NCBI GenBank assembly: GCA_025999435.1
Contig: BNXH01000025.1
Coordinates: 1-24,994, forward strand
DNA: 24,994 bases
Source: Bacteroidia bacterium
Lineage (GTDB): Bacteria > Bacteroidota > Bacteroidia > Bacteroidales > Dysgonomonadaceae
Reading direction: 5' to 3'
Both the position numbers and the translations under genes were made by a program. Below the pieces are notes generated by a model. The model saw only the letters and a program-made list of their open reading frames with translations, was not told the DNA's origin and made no database searches. Each line of letters starts with the position of its first letter. Position 1 is the first letter of the stretch. Shown here in pieces: positions 23,108-24,994 of the stretch.

Positions 23108-23193
23108 TTAACCACAGAGTTTATGGAGTTATGGTTCACGGTGTATCACGGTGTAACTCCCTGATATTTAACTCGGTGCAACTCTGTGGTTAA
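23108..23193. repeat. 86-bp palindromic repeat with nested arms
   Basis: The outer 14-bp perfect inverted repeats are TTAACCACAGAGTT (23108-23121) and AACTCTGTGGTTAA (23180-23193). Inside are GGAGTTA / TAACTCC and a CACGGTGTAT-type tandem. The nested hairpin is REP- or MITE-like and probably occurs elsewhere in the genome. It lies between the alarmone-synthetase gene and the helicase remnant. Confidence 0.7.
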
Positions 23194-23295
23194 AAAATCA
23201 ACTATGTATAAACACCTGTAAATAAATAGAATAATCTTTTATTAAATATAAACTCTATTATTAATTAAAAACTGCTTTTAACGCGGAATAGAAAC

Positions 23296-23466
23296 ATGGC
23301 ATTTAAAGAATTAAATATTATTGAGCCGGTTTTGATGGCTCTGAATGAAAAAGGATATACAAATCCGACACCACTGGAATTAGTCATTAATTATGATTTG
23401 CCGGACGTTGCCGAAACTTACAGGAAAGTGTCTTACAGTATCGAGTCAATAATAAACATTCACTAA
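23296..23466 (+). pseudogene. DEAD-box RNA helicase remnant (internal deletion)
   Basis: An open 56-codon frame. It starts as a RhlE-like helicase (MAFKELNIIEPVLMALNEKG, then YTNPTPLE, the Q-motif region). It then jumps directly to LVINYDLPDVAETY, which normally lies over 250 residues later before HRIGRTGR. The P-loop, DEAD box and SAT motif are all missing, and motif VI is replaced by RKVSYSIESIINIH. It therefore cannot be a helicase. The neighbours (small gene, cold-shock and RRM genes) suggest it once belonged to an RNA-metabolism cluster. The frame is kept, so a short peptide may still be made. Confidence 0.8.
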
Positions 23467-23477
23467 AAACACAATAT

Positions 23478-23717
23478 ATGGTAGCAAAACAAAGTTCTTC
23501 CCTAAATAGAAAAGAAGGCGAAATAACCCGTTCTGAAAGAACTTCGGCAACACAACAAGCCGAGTCGGTGTTGAAAAATGCAAAGGAGCGTGCCGGAAAT
23601 GTTATTCATGTCGCAATTAGTGACAGGACTACAATTGAACTCCCGGCTCATTTATCACAGGAAGAGATAGATGCCCGCGTGGAGAAATATATAAAGTTGC
23701 ATAAATCGAAGATATAA
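23478..23717 (+). CDS. Small hypothetical protein
   Basis: A 79-residue protein. The N-terminal half is polar and basic (SSLNRKEGEITRSERTSATQ, then QAESVLKNAKER). The C-terminal half, GNVIHVAISDRTTIELPAHL, then SQEEIDARVEKYIKLHK, looks like a compact fold. I do not recognise a named family. It begins 11 bases after the helicase remnant, ahead of the cold-shock gene, and may take part in RNA handling by association. Confidence 0.65.
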   Translation: MVAKQSSSLNRKEGEITRSERTSATQQAESVLKNAKERAGNVIHVAISDRTTIELPAHLSQEEIDARVEKYIKLHKSKI

Positions 23718-23805
23718 GAACCTGTCCTGAATATTTGCGGGGCGAATAGGATCAAGTCAGAAAAAACATACCCTTTAATCCAAAATAAAGATTTTAAGAA
23801 TAAAT

Positions 23806-24252
23806 ATGGCGAGTACATTTAATAAAAAAGAAATAGAAAAAAAGAAGCAACAAAAAAGAAAAGAGAAACAGCAAAAACGGGAAGAAAGAAAAAATAATCC
23901 AGCCGATTCTTTTGAGGATATGATTGCTTATGTAGATGAAAACGGAGTTATAACCAGTACTCCTCCCGATCTCACGAATAAACGAAAAATCAAGATCGAA
24001 AGTATAGCTGTTTCTACACCCAGAAAAGAAGATATGGAAGATCCCATATTGAGTGGGCGTGTAGAATATTTTAATCACGATAAAGGATATGGTTTTATAA
24101 AACATACAGGAAGTACGGATAAATATTTTTTCCATGTGAGCGGTGCTCCGGCTTCTATTACAGAAGGAAATATGGTGACATTCGAATTGGAACGTGGTCA
24201 AAAAGGCATGAATGCCGTAAGAATTACTGTTGCCAATAAGGACGGCCAGTAA
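23806..24252 (+). CDS. Cold-shock-domain protein with basic N-terminal extension
   Basis: A 148-residue protein. Residues 1-32 are a Lys/Arg/Gln-rich helix. A linker is followed by a cold-shock domain at about 82-143, with RNP1-like KGYGFI (93-98) and RNP2-like YFFHVS (107-112). It binds single-stranded RNA or DNA, probably as an RNA chaperone in the cytoplasm. Longer than plain Csp (~70 aa), the extended form is usual in Bacteroidetes. The RRM gene starts 27 bases downstream, which suggests co-expression. Confidence 0.9.
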   Translation: MASTFNKKEIEKKKQQKRKEKQQKREERKNNPADSFEDMIAYVDENGVITSTPPDLTNKRKIKIESIAVSTPRKEDMEDPILSGRVEYFNHDKGYGFIKHTGSTDKYFFHVSGAPASITEGNMVTFELERGQKGMNAVRITVANKDGQ

Positions 24253-24279
24253 TCAATAATAATTAATTTAAGAAAAAGA

Positions 24280-24588
24280 ATGAACATTTATGTATCAAAT
24301 CTAAACTTTAGCACAACAAGCGAGAGTTTACAAGAATTATTTACAGCCTATGGCGAAGTAGAATCTACTAAGATTATTACAGACAGAGAAACCGGAAAAT
24401 CACGCGGATTTGGCTTTGTTGAAATGCCTAATGATGCAGAAGGCCAAAAAGCTATTGATGAGCTAAACAATGCTGATTATGAAGGCAAGACAATCACCGT
24501 AACTATTGCTCGTCCTAAAACGGATAGAAGTAGCGGAGGTTACAACAATCGTGGTGGAAATGGTGGCTATAATGGAAATCGTTACTAA
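24280..24588 (+). CDS. RRM RNA-binding protein
   Basis: A 102-residue protein with a single RNA-recognition motif: RNP2 IYVSNL (3-8), RNP1 RGFGFVEM (42-49), and GKTITVTIARP closing the fold. The tail from about 84 is Gly/Asn/Arg-rich (GGYNNRGGNGGYNGNRY). It is the typical bacterial glycine-rich RNA-binding protein of Bacteroidetes and cyanobacteria, likely involved in RNA stability or cold response with the neighbouring cold-shock protein. Confidence 0.92.
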   Translation: MNIYVSNLNFSTTSESLQELFTAYGEVESTKIITDRETGKSRGFGFVEMPNDAEGQKAIDELNNADYEGKTITVTIARPKTDRSSGGYNNRGGNGGYNGNRY

Positions 24589-24619
24589 TCAAATGAACTG
24601 ATGTATTATTATACATAAA

Positions 24620-24796
24620 ATAGAAAAGGTGAAAGAATTAACTCTTTATGATGAATTGAACCTTACCGAAATTTCCTATAAATTACATTATAGCAGCGTC
24701 GCTCACTTATCCAATCAATTTAAAAAAGTGACCGGATTGACAGGAGTGGTCGGAAGATTTCAATATATCATATATTATTGTTTATCAATTCAATAG
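24620..24796 (+). pseudogene. AraC-type regulator fragment
   Basis: The frame encodes IEKVKELTLYDELNLTEISY, then KLHYSSVAHLSNQFKKVTGL, the second HTH of an AraC/XylS domain. After TGLT the usual PSxFK is replaced by GVVGRFQYIIYYC and the stop falls at the IS boundary. No start codon or N-terminal domain is present. It is a remnant, not an active regulator. Confidence 0.7.
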
Positions 24797-24994
24797 AGTT
24801 TATATCGAATAATTATATAAAGCGTTCTTTTACATATCTTTGCAAAAAAAACAGCAAAGTGCGATATGACAAAGTAAAGAAAAATGCGCCCCAAATGTTG
24901 AGTATGACAGGTTTTACGGTTCCCCAATTTGAAGCCTTGTTGCCAATGTTCAAGTATGAATGGGAAGAGTATTATTCCCATTTCACGCTCGAAG
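24792..24994 (+). mobile_element. Insertion sequence end, right copy (partial)
   Basis: An inverted copy of 1-204 with the same outer end (AATAGAGTTTATATCG), a -7 box TATCTTTG at 24835-24842, and the transposase start. Flanking DNA differs from the left copy. The copy stops at the same internal base as the left one. Confidence 0.85.
24895..24994 (+). CDS. IS transposase N-terminus (partial)
   Basis: Thirty-three codons reading off the right edge, identical in product to the frame at 1-100: MLSMTGFTVPQFEALLP, then MFKYEWEEYYSHFTLE. An IS5/ISL2-like HTH start is likely; the catalytic domain lies outside the window. Confidence 0.7.
   Translation, partial: MLSMTGFTVPQFEALLPMFKYEWEEYYSHFTLE

Overview
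The window looks like a Bacteroidales chromosome (Bacteroides, Parabacteroides or Dysgonomonas type). The evidence is the low GC, TAnnTTTG-type promoter boxes, Bacteroidetes-style tyrosine integrases, paired excisionase-like helix-turn-helix (HTH) genes, and a cold-shock gene next to an RRM-protein gene. The first ~204 and last ~203 bases are inverted copies of the same insertion-sequence end, cut at exactly the same base. The window is therefore probably a whole contig that an assembler broke inside a repeated IS.

Left part (205-3671): a gene tail next to the IS, a DUF2971 protein, a YhcG/DUF1016 PD-(D/E)XK protein and an outward-facing tyrosine integrase (int1). Central island (3672-20170): a 19-bp direct repeat resembling a tRNA 3' end bounds 16.5 kb. 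int2 lies just inside the left copy, and copies of a 9-bp motif sit beside both cores, as integrase arm sites would. The cargo in order is: a RhuM-like protein; an AbiE module with intact antitoxin and broken toxin; a tight four-gene operon (double-GHKL kinase-like ATPase, receiver-domain protein, unknown 235-aa protein, Eco57I/TaqI-type adenine methyltransferase); a third integrase with a tRNA 3' fragment behind it; an ISAon1/ISL3-like transposase pair that has lost its DDE residues and is flanked by four small HTH genes; a broken XRE regulator; and a Schlafen-like AlbA_2 ATPase with an eight-unit 12-bp repeat. It reads as a defence and mobile-DNA island without conjugation or replication genes.

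Right part (20171-24791): chromosome-like. It holds three tiny minus-strand frames, a flavin oxidoreductase overlapping a RelA/SpoT-domain alarmone synthetase-like gene, an 86-bp palindromic repeat, a DEAD-box helicase gene reduced to 56 codons, a small conserved-looking gene, a cold-shock-domain protein, an RRM protein and an AraC-type fragment running into the second IS copy.

The best candidate for an undescribed system is the operon at 7297-13280. Its composition suggests a sensor/relay pair controlling or controlled by a DNA methyltransferase, with the 235-aa protein as possible effector. Second is the catalytically dead transposase/HTH locus at 15197-18032. All functional statements come from motif reading, not from database searches.
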